Assembly: GCA_024734555.1 (NCBI GenBank)
Contig: JANPWX010000130.1
Coordinates: 748,663 to 812,662, forward strand
From: Trochalopteron elliotii
Lineage: Eukaryota > Chordata > Aves > Passeriformes > Leiothrichidae
DNA: 64,000 bases
Reading direction: 5' to 3'
The notes below the pieces were generated by a model. That model did no database searches, was not told the origin of the DNA, and was given only the letters and a program-made list of their open reading frames with translations. Of this stretch, positions 36,800-51,300 are shown piece by piece (the stretch's first letter is position 1; the number at the start of each line of letters is the position of its first letter). A program made the position numbers and the translations under genes.

Positions 36800-39700
36800 A
36801 TACTACCAGATTTCTCTGCTTTAGGTTTTTAGGTAACTCTGGAATGAAATGGCCAAATTTAGCCTATAAGCATGAAGCATTTTGAAACATACTCATAGAT
36901 GAGCAAGCTGCAGGAGGGGACCTAAAGAAGCCTCCCTAAATGTACTGTGGCAAAGGTTTCTATTAGCAAGAACTGGGGGGAAAATGCAATTCGGATTCTT
37001 CCCTTCTGATCACAGAGATCTGCAATGTGGCTGTCTACACCTGAGCTAATTTTCCACACATCCTTGAAAACCAATGCAGAGAAAGAGGTACTTTTAGGAT
37101 AGCCAGGCACTTCCATCAGATGGGCTGCACTGTGCCACCAAGTAGCCTTTTGTCTTCATGGAAAAGTAGCCTGCAGTGACTCATTCAGACAGACTTGTCC
37201 CCATTACAGGTACTTCTGCTTTGTGACCTGCATCCCACCCCAGCTGCCTGATGGTGGATGGTGGTTCTGAATACCACAGCATGTTCATGCTTGTGCTGGA
37301 GCAGACTGGGCTTTTCTCTCTTGGCTGTTGATGCTCAAGACAGAATGCATCCTGTGATGAAAGGAAATCATGCACAATGCAGTTCAAAGTAGCAAAACTG
37401 TTTGCTGAGCTTGCAGGAAATTTAATTTAGCACATGGGACTTTATGTTGCAAAGATTAAATATTCTTTCATTCAGATGAGAATGAAAACCTTGTGATTGT
37501 CTTATCAACTGAAACACGTGTAGGGTTTCCAGTAACCAAGCCATAAAAGCACTGATATACTTGTGCACTTTACAAAGGTCTTCCTAGTCCTTCCTCTTGT
37601 TCCTCTGAAAATGGTTTTGCTAAGACAGGATGACTGCCTGTACCACTGGCATAACCTCACCCAGTTGGCAGTTTGTCATATTATTGGTACCAATTCAGCT
37701 CAATAGTATCAAATGGGTGGGGTGTAGACAAGGGAATATGAGATCAGGACATGCTGGTAAGTTCCCTCTTTCTTGCTCTTTAGTTTATTTTTCCATAAAA
37801 TTCCCCAGGCTTACATCAAATGACTCTGGTATTTAAAAGTCTAATTTAACTTTTGAAGAAAGAAACATCTGTATTTTGCTTCTTGTCGAATTGTGTTCTT
37901 TCACACAGAAAAGTGTCAATGGCAGGATCTAACCATGTAGATGCACTACAAACTCCTGTATTTTCATACCCTAGAACCCTGAGCTGCAGATTGGATGCTA
38001 CAGAAAAGCTGCTGGCAAGACTCTGGGAAACCATTACTGCATCTTTAGCATGGTGCTATTCTCTTTTCCTTTTCTTCCCAAGGGTGCTGCTGCTGGCCAT
38101 TGTCACTTAGAGGATATCAGGCTAACAGGAGATCTGATGCCATCCCTCACGCCTCACTTCCTGCAGAACACAAGCACCTGCCACAGTAGCAGAGCTGTGC
38201 CCTGGTTGAGGCCCAGTGTGGCCAGTGCTACCAAACTTGTCAAATCCCAAGTAACGCAGCCCTGAGGTGGCACACCATGGTCCCTGGGTTGCCAGGGCTA
38301 GGTGGCCTCGTGCTCAGATGCAGGGAGTCAGCTGGGGGACAGTTCACTCGAGCAAGGCCAACACCAGCAACACTCATGAGACTCAAGAGCAGCAGAGTTG
38401 AGCAGAAACAGAGCTCCCACTCACAGAGGTCCTCCTGGGGTCCTGTGACAAGTGGTGTGGGTGTCTGTGCTCAAAATCCCCTTCCTGCCACCACCAAAGT
38501 GGGATTATGTAGTAAGGACCTTCAGAATGCTGCTTCAGTAAAAGCCACCCCAAAAAGTTAATTCAGAATTCTCTTAGCAGCCTATTAAAAGAGAATATTA
38601 GTAATATTTATAAGACTATTAAGAACAGCCATGTAAATCCCAGTTTTCACAAGAGATCAAACCATTTTTAGGGTGCCTTATGAAGTCAGTCAGGCATCGC
38701 TTTCCTGTCGGGAAGTTAGAGCAGCTTTTGTAGGCAACGTACAGAAAGCTGAGTGCTCTGCATTATAGTTCAGAAGATCAATAGATCCCTTTGTTCAGGG
38801 ATCCTGATGTTAAAAGAAGAAATTTCTTGTTTATGTACTGCCTTGGCCTATAAGTCCTGATTGTTACTAATAAAAGTCCTTTCAGAGCACTCTGAGTGAT
38901 CAGACTCGTGAACATCTTTCTATAAAAGCATTAGATAGAACAAAAATAGAGAAGAAAAAGAACCTCCTAAAGTCTGCCTTTCCACAGGTAACGTATCTTT
39001 GAGCATGAATTTCAAACTGGGTAGAGAACACGCTTCTGCTTGGCATGGAAATAAATAGTGGAAATAATAAAAAATCAGGAAATATTCTTAGCTTATCAGT
39101 TCAATGGGTGTATTAGCAACTTAGATGAGAATAGTGTTCATGATGAAAAGTTAACTGTGCATGTTTCTGAACTGTTATTGCAAAATAAGAGGAAGGGGGA
39201 AGTTTAATAACTACTGTTTAGGGTTGGGCTCCTTTCTGTGCTTTTACATATCTTTTAACAGCTGTGGGCAGGGGACCATGGAGCGGACATGTTTCTGTTC
39301 TCAAATGGAAAAAAATAACCTTCAGAAATTTTCATTGGACAATATTCAAAAACTAAGAGCATTTAATTTTTTTCTCAGGCAATAAGACATTTTACAAAAA
39401 GACAAATTGCAGGAACCACCCAAACAGACCAAAATTTTCATTTATTTTTTTTTTTGAGGTTTGTTTTGACATAGTCTTCATTTTCACACTCAACCTACTC
39501 TGAATTCACCCAATTTCACAATTTGGGTGTGACCTGTTTCACACCCAACCTATTAGACAGCACTGCATGAACAACTTTTAGTTAGTGAGAAAAATCAGTT
39601 AGTAAAATAATATTTTAAAGGAAGGTTGACACCTTGCAAAGTGGATGTTTAATGTTATGTTAATAAATGTTTAGGTTTGGCCTTCTACAGAGGAATATAT

Positions 39701-42700
39701 TGCTTTTTCATAAGCTGTGGATGTGTGCAAGTCCCTCTGGAGATGAGAACAGGTGCTACTTTGAAAGTCAAATTACTTTTCTAGAAACTTATAGATGGAT
39801 TCTGAGGTACAGATTTTCTTTCTAGAATGGGCAAAGCAATGCTAGCTAAGCTTCTAATACATTTGAGCCTTCTAAAAATCTTTTCAAAGTCTGCTTTGCT
39901 CAAGAGTCCACACTGCTGCTGCCTCTCCATGACAGCTGATGTGGACTGGTGGGAAATGTTTAGCAAAACTCTAGTGTAGGCAATGCTGGAGAGGCTCACT
40001 CTTGTGTTTTTGGGAAGCACTTCAAGACAGCAGTGCAGCAAAGCATTTAGTCTGTATGTTATATTCAAGCCCAGATGCAACCACATTGTCTTCAATGAAT
40101 TGGTTAAATGATTCAAATTAAAGAAAGAGCTGAGAGAACTCTGCCAGATCAGAAGCTGACAGGGCAAACAGACTCTGGCCAACTGGAGCTTTATTTCTAC
40201 ACACTGGAAACCTCTGCTCCAGCTTTGATTCATTCTTTACCACCCTGTGTCACACCACCTCTTCAATTCCCAGAGCCTCCCCAGAAAGCATCAGATCTCT
40301 TTAGTGACTGAATTAGCTGCTTGTTTGCCCATGGCACAGTGCTGATGTTTCAAAAGTCTTCTTGGGAAGCTTTCCTTTGCATTATTTGGTGCCATGTAAG
40401 GGTCTTAATTCTTATAAAGGTTACTTATGGACACTGGATTTTTTGCTAATTCTTGCTAAATTCATCTGGCTGGGGGCTGATGCCAACTCTCTGCCTTGCC
40501 TGACCTCTTGTGAAGAGGAAGCAAGATCATCCTTTGTTGTTTTTTTTTCACAACTGGTCTCCAGAGGAGAAACTCCCAATTCAATCTGAGTGCTTTGCAA
40601 TACAATTCCCTCCTGACACTCTCTTCCAGCCTCTCTTTACTGTAAATTGCACGGAGCTGGAAGCCTCCCCTGTCACTGTACATGTAGCAGACAGGGGTGT
40701 TTTCACACAGCTCCCTCCTGACCTGACTGTGGCTATGCAGACTTTGAATGGGGATGGTTGTGGAGACTTTAAATGGCCTGGAGACCCAGTGGAGGATGGG
40801 TGCAGTTGCAAAAACTGCCCAAAGCAAGGAAGTCAGATGTGCGAGGGAGACCAACAGCAGCATCAGTGTCAGCACTACTGAGTCATCTCCCTGTTGGAAC
40901 CAAGCACAATAGTGACACTGCCCCACCAATGCCTTCTCTGCAAAGAAGTAATTTATTTTTCACCCTCTGTTAGATGAAGGTCGTCCTTTCTTCATGCTCA
41001 TGAAACCACCCTCTGTTTACTGAGTTCAGTTGCATTTAAGCAACTTGTGTGTGTTGTATCGCAGACGAGTTCCTTGGTATTTATGCAGTGGGAAAAAATT
41101 CAGATGAGTAAACTCATGTTTTATGACTCAGCAGACATCATCTCAGTTTCTGGCTCTCACACGATCTCTTTCTACACCCTTGGGCAGGCTCCTTAATCAC
41201 TTACTGTGACATCCCTAAACAACTTCCCTTATCTGTGTCTCCTCTTCTATCCATTGTTCCTCATTGCAAATGTTATCCCACGTATTTGTGTAGCACTTAG
41301 CAGCAAAGAAACTTTGCTCCTGATAATCCCAAGGCATCACTGAAATTAAGAGTAATATCTGAGTAATCAACCACACCATTTCCTCATCCTTTAACATGTC
41401 CTCTGGATGCCTTCCAAAAATTGCCAAACTAGAAACTAGAGCACTAATAAGAATGTATCTCCTGTCATGTAGTTTGGCTAAAGGCTCCAGAAATAGGGAA
41501 CTTTCAATGCTGAAAGACTCAGCACAGATGCTGTGCCGGCAGGGAACAAGGATGCAAAGAGAGAATTGGAGCCATGAGCTGCCTGGCAGCTACTGCAAAG
41601 AGTGAAGCTCTATTTATTCACTGTAACATTCTCTGTCTCATCTTCTTCCTGACAGAGTGTTATGCATAGGTGACAGAACTCAGAAAATACACTTTGTTGC
41701 CTTCCCATATGCTTAGAGTTATCAGGAGATATCAGGACTTTTCCCAGGGGTCTGCCTCCTATAAGACATTCCCAGGCAGGGATCAAGGAAAGGGAAAGTG
41801 AAATACTCCCTAAAGAGCTGCCTTTGGAGATGTTGCAACATACAAGATACCATGAGGTGTCTCTCTACCTGTATCACCTGTAAACAAGGTGCCACACAAC
41901 TAAAATGTAGTTCAGAAGTTCAGGAAAAGCTGACAACAGCCACAGCAATAGGTTTGAGGAAGAAAAAATTCCAAAGACAGGACAAAATGAGAGCACCCCT
42001 CCTTCTCAATCAGTTTCTTGTGGGCCCAGTTTTGCCACTCAGAGGCAGCTGGGTAGGACTGGTGTCTTTTGGCAGTACCCAAGGGCTTTATAAACATTTG
42101 TGTGGCAGAAGCTCCCTGTTTGATCTGTTCTCCCAAGCAGCGTTTCTGTACCAAGACCCAGTGGATTCCTCAGAGACATTCCTGCAATGTCTCCTGCAGT
42201 ATGAGGGAGCTCCCACAATGTCCCCATGGCAAGCTGCTAAGGTGTGTGGGATAATTCTGCTTGGGAGGTAACCCAGGGTTAGGAGACAAGAAGATAGCAC
42301 AGTCTTTCAGGAGTCCTGCTCCAGTTGGAGAGGGGTTTCTGTGGTTTGTTATGAAGTGCTGCATGTTTACATTTTGCTTTTCCTGTCAGAAGAAATAGAT
42401 CTGGCAAACAGCCAGCAAGCTATTTCTGGAAAACTACTTTCCTGGCAATTAAAAGCACCTGGGCAGACTTTCCTTGTCCAAACAGAACTGTCTGGCCTGG
42501 CCAGGCTTTTAGGGTCAGTGTTTCAGGCACTGAACAGCTTTAACAGTGGCAGGAACTCAAGAATTCAAGGTGATCCTTCTTCACCTCGTGCATCTTGAAT
42601 GTTGATTTGCAACCCAAGTGAAAGATGACAAAGGTCTGAATGAAAGTCTGTGACCACTAAAGCCTCAAAAGCTCCTCAAACCCCAGACTTTCCTTCTTGC

Positions 42701-45700
42701 TCTGCCAGGTGTTCAAAGATCATGAGAAGAACTTGGAAATCATGTGCTCTTTGCCCCACTCCTCCCACCTTCTGGGTTCTGATCCTTCAGGGAGCTTTTG
42801 GATCATTTTTCAGGATCCGACTATATTTCATTTAAAATAAACACTTGGAGTCTTTCCTGCTTGTGACGCAAATGCGAGACCTTCTGCAAAGAAAAAACCA
42901 CTGCCATGAAGTTGGCAGTCACACTGTTAAAGGTGGTGCTGCTGTAGTCAAAGTGAAATTAAATCAGAGAAATTGAGATGACTGCAATTATTTATAGTTG
43001 GCTGGCAGCAAGATCAGACTTTGCACTGCATTTTGGCTGCTGCTACTTCCTTACTAGCTTTACTAGTCAATGGGTGTCTCTTAGAGAATGCACTGTGGCT
43101 ACCTACTGATGTCTGGGGAGGGCAGGGGGACTGGCAGGACCCCCTGAGAGCAGATTATCTGTTGGCTAGCAGCTGTCTTCCAGCTTCTTACAGCAGAACT
43201 TAGGTGAAGCAGTAAAGCTCACATGGCCAAAGCAAGTGCTGTAGCTAAGGGATACCAAAGGGAACACGGCCCACATTTGTGGATAAATGAGTTATAGAAG
43301 TAACAGGACATGGATGCCAGTCTTCTGTGTCCAGAGAAGGAGGGCTGAGGAACAAGGGGAGGCAAATCAGGGAATCTTCTTGCAGCAACCCTCTAGAAAG
43401 GAATAGCACCACCACTGACTGCTAAATAAATTCCTCATCTCTTCTGTTTCTCTGCTAAAGCTCTTGCTTTCCTTTTACCTATGCCTGTCTTAACTTCTTC
43501 CTCAGCCCATGCCTTTATACAGCACCAAGCTCCAGTGAAATACATCAGAAAGGTCAGTTCATACATGAAAGGGAAGGAGTTACTCCATCAAGTCTTTAAT
43601 TCTCTAAAGAAAAATCTGAATTATTTCTCTTATCTATAAGGCTTGTTTGGAAAATCAAAACTTCTAATGAGCATGCAGACAGCAATCAACATTAATCTTT
43701 CTGTATCTTAAGACCTGGGCAAGTTAAAACCTGAGGACTGCTTGAGAAGGAGAACAGCAAATAAAATTTTGACAATTAATCAGAATCTCTTGGCTACTCA
43801 GGTTAACATATTCATGGTTTTAACTTTAATTTTGAATCATCTACCTTCAGACAAAGACTTGCTGCATTGTGGAGATACACACTCCTTGCAGAATCAGAAC
43901 TGGCTTATAGCCTAGGTAAGATTGATGCTGCAACAAATAATTTAAATTGGGTCATAGTTATCTCACCAAACCATATATTAATAGTAAAAGCAAGATCAAG
44001 TTCTGGTGAAGAAAAAATATGCTTTCTAGAAGAGAAACTTAATCAGTTTTATTCCCCAGATTAATTAAGTATGCTGGATATAGGAAATGAATTAATTTTG
44101 AAAATGCTCCATTATAATTCCCTCTGATAACCACTAAGAAGCATAAGCACATCTTCCATTATCTCCTGCTTTCCTCAGCTACAGGGATTAGAAATCATTC
44201 AAAAGGACACACTGCTTTGAAGCTACAAGACACCCACCTGCCTGTGACCCAGGCTGGTCACATCACTGTAGTAGATGGGCCCGGTGCGTATTCCCATGAC
44301 AATGATTTTTTTCCCTGTATCTGTCATTAAGTGTCACCCTTGGAGTGCATTAGCACAAAGAAGCCAGTGAGAGTGGCTGAGAGTGAAGAGCTGAGTCCTA
44401 GCAGAAAGCCTCAGCACTGTCTGCTTTGTCAAAGATGACAGCAAAGTCTGACAGAAAACCCAAACAATGAGCTTACGACCTCTCCTGCACTGCTTGCAGC
44501 CACAAACTGAGTCCTACCTCTGCTTAGTGCAGTAGCAGCAATGGTCCTTTGACAAGAAAAACCCCTAGTTGCAATATTTCTTTGCTTTTGACCACCTGAT
44601 TTCATGTTCTGGACAGTTTGTTTTATTCCTGATCAGCTGCTTTAAATCTTTACTTCCTTGCTTTGATGTCACCTGGAGGTACGAGTTCTGTGGAGAAATA
44701 AAGCAGTAATTTTTTGCCATGCCCTTGATATCTGTTTCCCCCTCACCCTGCTCTCTTCCTGTTTCTATTCTCCCTGGCCACTGTTGTTTCTTGCCAAAAA
44801 GGAGCGGTTTTGCAGTGACACATTTAATTTGAGCAAGTGTACTGCTGCAGAATCACATACAGTATTTACCTGAAAGGAGTTATGTGCCTAATCTCAACTA
44901 AAAACAGAGGTGACAGGTACAGCTCCTTAGTGAGGCACTCATGGGGACTAAAAGGCTGCAAAGCCACATCATCTCTGGCAGAGAACATAGTCCAGGGAGC
45001 CACTGCCCCTCTGCAAGTTGTGCTTTGGAGTTACTCTGCTCTGCAGCAATGAGTAAAGAGGACAAGTGCAGAAATTAACAAATGATTCCTTGTTTTCATA
45101 GCCTGAAACTGTTGAAACAGTTTACATCTGCATAAATGCACTCCGGAAACTTCAGGATCTTTCAGAAAAGGGAAGTTTTCTCTTTTAAGAGGACAGATTA
45201 TTCACCTAACCTTTAAGCTGTCAGCTGTAAAATTAACTTGGATTGGTGCTGGTGAGTGCCTGTTGAAGCAGATTGAATCTAATCCATCAGTTTTTAAAAG
45301 GATCTGTACCTTCCAGGGAGACTGTTAGTTGTGGCTGTGGCTTCCTTGCCATTTGGACTCTTGTTTTCCTGGGGAGCAGAAGTACTGTTCAGAACAGCCT
45401 GTTTAACTGACAAATGACAGGTGGAAGCATTGCACAGGCAAACTAATAACCCTAAAAGCAGTGTGCTGGTGCATCATTTTTCTCATGCAAGAAGAACACA
45501 GGGAAATAACATTATTTCATTCAATATTTGATGTGTAGTTTATTATTTTACTTACTAGAGTTTGGTGAACACTTGTTTAAAAACTTTTCCCAGTAGCATT
45601 GGAAGGCTGTACAACAGTGACTGGGTTCAAGTGGTAGATGGAAAGGAATTAAAATGTTACCAAAACCCAGAACCTGGGATTTTTGAAAAGGATGCATCAA

Positions 45701-47466
45701 GCTAGGCACTTGGCTCTCAAAGACAGTTGAAAGGCCAGCACAAGAATTTGGCCAGCTAAGCCTCAGCATGTCTTAAAGGATGTTTAGGGCTGTGGTGACA
45801 CAGTAAATAGCAGGCTGTTGCCAAAACAACATTTCCAGTCAGACAGGACAAATAAATGAATGAAGATCAGAGCACATCACCAGGCATTAGGATTGCATGT
45901 GCAGGGATACAAATTCAGAGCCAGGGAGCTCAACCATGATAGCTGGGATTTGAACTGATAATTTTTGATGTCAGCTTTCGTTTTCTTCCCAGGGAAATGT
46001 CTTCTTAGCCTTCTTGCCATCTTGCTGTTTAAGATAAGGGTTGCTGCCAAGCTGCTTGAAACAATCCCAATTCAACTACAGTGGTTTCAGGACCTGACAC
46101 CCACCAAGAGAAACCTTAAGATATCTTTCTGATGTTGTGATGGATGCAAGATCTTCAGGGATTCAGTCTCACCTCTTCTTTTTTCCTTCTTTGCTTCGTG
46201 TCATTTTTTGCATGCCTTTGTAAAAAGGAGGTGTTTACCTTAAAACAGGCATTTGTGCAGAAAAATACTGGTCATGTGTAAAACAGGCCAGTTGCATTCC
46301 AGCCAGTAGTTTTATTGCTCAGAAAACTGCTTCTCCCACTTTTATGGTATTGCCAAATATACATTGCCATGAAAATAGTTCATGCTTCAGTACCATCTGT
46401 TAAATGAGCACAGGATGATGTGCCTATATTTTAGGGGAAATCTCTGCAATGGACCAAAAGTTAAATAACTCTGAAGATGCTAATTGATCTCCTAGGATGT
46501 CCACAAGCAGTCTGTTACTGATATATTTGACATGCATCATACTTGGAAGACACCTGCACTTCTGCATCATTTCTCCAAATTATTACTTACAGGGAGAAGC
46601 AGGGGTAGGGGTAGGGTTTTGCTAATAAGCAAAACATTATAAAAGCCCAGCATTCAAACTGGGCTCCACCCTCCCACCACAATTTGTAATGTCAGAAGAA
46701 AGGGAAAAGGAGGCTGACTCATTTTGTTAAAGAATTTACATTTCATTTTTAATCTTTTAACTTTTTCCTTCTTTAATGGATATCTGTCACCTTGGGATTT
46801 CCGTGGTCATCTGTGACTCTGGAATGACAATCCTCTGATGTGGAAATCTTGGTGCTGTTTAAACATTGGTATTTTGCAAGTGGTGTCACAACCATGGTTT
46901 TTTAACAGGTTTCTTAAGGTTTCAGTGCTTAAAGGTGACGGAGTGTGTTGTGGGAGATCATGGCAGATGGGGCTTCTGGACAACACAATGTATCCAGCCA
47001 CTCCCTTTCCTAATGCCCTTGACAGAGGTTGCCAGTCATGCACACACCTGCTGGTTTCCAGGAGGCAGGTGGTTTCCCTCATTATCAAGGACAGACTCAG
47101 CTGTTGTAATGTTTTGTAGCACCAAGTTTGGCTTGGTGTTATTTCATTTGGATTATATGGTGTCATTCATGTGACTTAAATAGTAATTGAAAGTGATTCT
47201 GCTGGAACTTTATATGATGAGAAAAATTTATGCCTTTCTTTTGTGAGCTTGGAGACAAGGACAAAAAAATTGGCAGGTGGAGAAGGGGAAATGTCTCTGA
47301 CAGTTTCTGGTATTTCCCAGAATTCTGCCAGTCACTGCTTCCTGGCTTTCTGTGCCACCTCAGAGCTCTAGCTCCTTTGGGGGGCAGATGAGCTATGGCT
47401 GTGGCCTTTGGAAATATGACAGGGACTGCCTATACTGAGCAGAGTTTTCCTCTTGCTCCTTCTGCA
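36800..47466. other. 10.7 kb of single-copy DNA without recognised genes or repeats
   Basis: I found no CR1, LTR, SINE or convincing exon in this long stretch. Open frames up to 157 codons (41798-42271 plus, 40462-40929 minus, 39781-40233 minus) overlap open frames on the other strand, lack splice support and show no recognisable domain. Near absence of repeats over 10 kb is compatible with a bird intron or regulatory desert. Confidence 0.5.
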
Positions 47467-47528
47467 TTTTATTCTTTCTGAATAAAACTCTGTTTTATTC
47501 AGTTTTATTCTTTCTGAATAAAACTCTG
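47467..47528. repeat. 26-base perfect direct repeat, 36-base period
   Basis: The 26-base unit starting TTTTATTCTTTCTGAATAAA occurs at 47467-47492 and again at 47503-47528 without a mismatch. The spacer TTTTATTCAG repeats part of the unit, so the array looks like a recent slippage product. Each copy contains AATAAA on the plus strand, so it also presents two potential polyadenylation signals. Confidence 0.9.
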
Positions 47529-47754
47529 ATGTATATTTATTGTGCTAGAGCCCTTTGCAACCCATGACATTACTCCTGGCTGAAACCATGGGACCTTGCA
47601 TTGGTGAGGCAGGTTATAGGACCACAACTTCCTTCCTACTGGAACAGAGTCCATTCATTCCTGTGTAGAAGATGACCTTTTTAAAAGGCTAGTGTCTGTT
47701 TGAACTCAAATCACTTACAAAAATGTTCTGTTGTGTTGGAAGTAGCTCAGGTGC

Positions 47755-48385
47755 TGTAGAATTGTGCATATGCTGCGTTGGAAGGGATTCACATGGATCC
47801 CAAGAAATCCAGCTCCTGGCCCTGAACAGAACTCCCAAAATCACACCAAGTGCATTGCCCAGACTTTTTCAGGCTTGCTGCTGTGACCACCTCCATGGGG
47901 AACCTGTTCCAGTGCCCAAACACCCTCTGCTTCAGAACCTTTTCCTAATATCCAGTCTAAACCTCCCCTGACTCAACTTCAGGCTATTCCCTCAGGTCCT
48001 GTCACAGGTGACCACAAAGGAGAGATGAGTGCCTGACTCTCCTCTTTTCCTCAAGAGGAAGTTGTAACTGCAGTGAGGATTCCCCTCAGTCTCCTCCAGG
48101 CTGAATGGACCAAGTGACCACAGCTGCTCTTCAGCTTCCCCTCCAGGCCCTTCACCATCTTCATAGCCCTTCTTTAGATGCTTTCTAATACCTTTATGTC
48201 TTTCTTGTATTGTAGCACCCAAAACTGCACACAGGCCTCGAGGTGAGGCCACACCAGTGCAGAGCAGAGCAGGACAATCACCTCACTTGACCTCACCTCC
48301 CCTGACAGGCTGCTGATGCTGAGCCTGAGGCATCCCAGGACACGGCTGGCCCTCGTGGCTGCCAGGGCAGCTGACTCAATGCTTT
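47755..48385 (-). mobile_element. CR1 LINE, about 630 bases: reverse transcriptase C-terminus and 3' UTR
   Basis: The 3' side at 47.77 kb reads TGCTGCGTTGGAAGGGATTC and CCAGCTCCTGGCCCTGAACA, the reverse complement of an avian CR1 terminus. Leftward-reading ORF2 remnants follow: VLGCLRLSISSLSGEVRSSE, LLCSALVWPHLEACVQFW and QYKKDIKVLESI, then after a frame change SLGPFSLEE. The frame is broken between these parts and several expected residues are changed. It is the longest mobile element in the window. It is 5'-truncated and inactive. Confidence 0.9.
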
Positions 48386-51300
48386 GGAGCGTGTTAGTCT
48401 GTGGGGTTTTAATGCATATTTTCCCTTCAATTGCTATGTGAAAGATATCCTCCCACTCACCTGCCTTCCCACACAAAGGAAGCTGGCCACTGAGTGAACT
48501 TAAGAGATTGAAAGCATTAGTGACTTTCAAAGAGTCATTTTCAGCTACGGCACTTTTTGAAAATTGTGTAAAAAAAAAAAAAGTCAGTTCTTTCTGGTTT
48601 GTTTTGCAGGCCCCCACAGCAAAATTGTCTTCTCCCCCTCAGTCAAAACAAAACTATCCCAAACCTGGAACCAGAACTCAGGTTAACTTCTCTCTCATTG
48701 TAAGAAGTGCCATGTTTTCTTTGAATACCCTGTTTGTTTCACCCTCCTGAAAGATGGCCCTGCTAGCAGCTCAATGCACCTTTAATGCCTTGTAATGAAA
48801 AAATAAAAAGGTGCTGTTTAGGAGTTAAAATACTACCCAGCTGTCCCCAGCCAGCACCCCCTGCAGCTACAGACTGTGGAGGGCTTGTACCAGCAGAAAT
48901 CAGGTTAGAGCCCCATCCAACATTTGAAACCTTCCTGCATCCCTCATGATGGTAGGACCATCATGCACATGGCTAAATACCAGGCGAGGAGACATTTAGC
49001 CTCTCACTGTTTTTCCACCAAAGCTTCTGCTGAGGTTAGTGTTGTGTTCCTCTGTTGCAGTGTAAAAGGGACTTGTGGTTCTGCTTGAGAGCTGTTCCCA
49101 AGATTCATCTCTGGGTTCAGTGGTACAAGGAAGCCTGGAGGACCATTTTAAGGTCTGAGGTGGTGCCAGAGCAATGTCAACCAGAAAGAGCACTTTGGGG
49201 TCCCGAAGCTCCAGGGCACTGAGCAATGATGGACAGATTTCATTTGTAATTCTGTGTGGGTCACAGATGTCCCATAATGTCTGAATCTGAGGACTTGCAA
49301 GGGAAAGCAAAGCAGATCTTGGACCTCAGTCTGAAATCACAGCAGAGAGCGCTTCCTCCTTTGAGAATGACAATAGTAACATACCCTGTTACATGTTACT
49401 TGTCTTGCTGAGGTAGCAAGCCACATGCTAATACAGTTGTTTCTCATATATGCTATATCCTTGAGCTTTGCACTGCTTTGGCTGTAAACAGTAGCCAAGG
49501 AATGTGCTACTTGCCCAGTCAGTGATGAATCCATGCAGTATCCCGTGCAGTGGCATTAGGAGATTCTGTTCAAGAAGAACAAACCTGACTGCTCTCTGAG
49601 TACCATTCCTGGCATCCAAGCATTACAGACTCATCTCTGCCTTCTCCCTGTTTACAGATATATTGTCCATGAATATGTCCATGAAGTTTTGGAACTGCTT
49701 ATACTGTTTGCCTTTAAAACCTGCTGTGACTACATATTTCACAAGCTCATTGCCTGCCATGTACAAAAGCACTTTATTATAACTGTTAAATTTGATTTAG
49801 TGAACAAGTTTTTCATTCATCTTATTTCCAGGGAGCTTTCTCCTCTCCTGATTGAAAACTCTCAGCTTTTTAAGGCTCCCTTGATAAGACAGCTGTACCA
49901 CCATCCACATTTCTTTACCTGCCCTTCTTGGTACCTTCCCTCAGACCATTCTGTCCCTCTTGCAATGCTGAGGGCAGTGACAAGCCTCAGTCAGGACATG
50001 GGAGCACCTGGGTTTTACATATTGACAGAACCATGCTCTCTGCATTGTTCTCAACCCCTTCCTTGACTATGCTCAACAATTGGGTACTTCTGGCTGATAC
50101 TGCCCATTGACCTGATGAATGAAAGTGGGAATAACTAATGAGAATACACTATTGTGATCAAGGCTGGCTGTGGTATGCAGTTAAATATGGCCATTCTGGT
50201 TTTTTTCCTTTTTTAAACTGTATTCTACTGGCAGTCTCAGTGGAAGACAAGTACTACCAGCCAGGGTAACTGCTCCTAATTGGACAGCTTTGGACCACTA
50301 TATTTTTGCAGCGTTTCAATTCTGCCTAGAGAATTAGTAGTATTCCTTATGGTGTGAACTAGAGCACCCATAAGTAATATGCACATTCTTCCTGGATTTG
50401 TGTGCAGGGGCCCAACATAACTTAAACTTATGTCTCTTTCGAAAACTTGATCATAAGGATGTGGAGTAACTTCTTTCTGACACTTCCATTTGAAGAGGTT
50501 TTATGACTCAGATGCACAAATTAACTTCCAGTGAGTTAAAAAGTAGAAGCTTTAGCCCAGAAGCAACACCTACTCAGTTTCATAAACCTGTCACACATAT
50601 AGCTTTAATAAGAGCCTGTAGAATAAACAAAACTCACTTATAGAAACAATTAGGCAGCAGCAGTTGTAATTCAGGAAATTTCCAGCAGATTAGCAACAAG
50701 CTGTGAAGAGCCTGTGGCCTGAAATGCAACCTTGAGCCTCTTATTCCTAGGAAATTGTTTGTGTTGTGATAGTTATTGTTGCTGAACAATTTGTGCCTGG
50801 AAGAACTTAAGAAAATTTGGCTTTTAATTCCTCTTTTCCATTTTCAGCATGTGAAGGCTCCAGTTTTGGCATGAATCACAGGTCTTTGAGATGCATCTCT
50901 TCCCTGAGGTGTGCATGGGTAGCAGTGAACCAGAGAGTGCTATAAAGGGCAGGAGCATTGATCGAAGGAAGCAATCAGGTACAAGTGTGATTTTTTCTCC
51001 ATGGAACTCTCAAAATCTAATCAGAACCCTGATTTTTGGAACCCTCCTCCCAGAATTTTAAGCAGAGTAGAGGACACAAATATTCCTCTAGAATCTGCAA
51101 GGAAAAAAAGTTTGATTGCCATCAGTGGTTTTCTTTTTTTTTTTTTTTCTCCAATGAATCAAACTGAAATTGCATTTCTGTTTTATGTTATAAAATAATG
51201 ACACTTCTTAGTGCCCGATGTTTCTTGACCCCTTTTTTTCCCTTCTTCTTGAGGCCACCTTCAGCATATCTATCTGAGTCTCCAAATGTTTATGAATGTT

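Noticed and set aside
36635..36832. Proline-rich 65-codon frame
   Set aside because: The proline run is only a translation of the poly-C tract.
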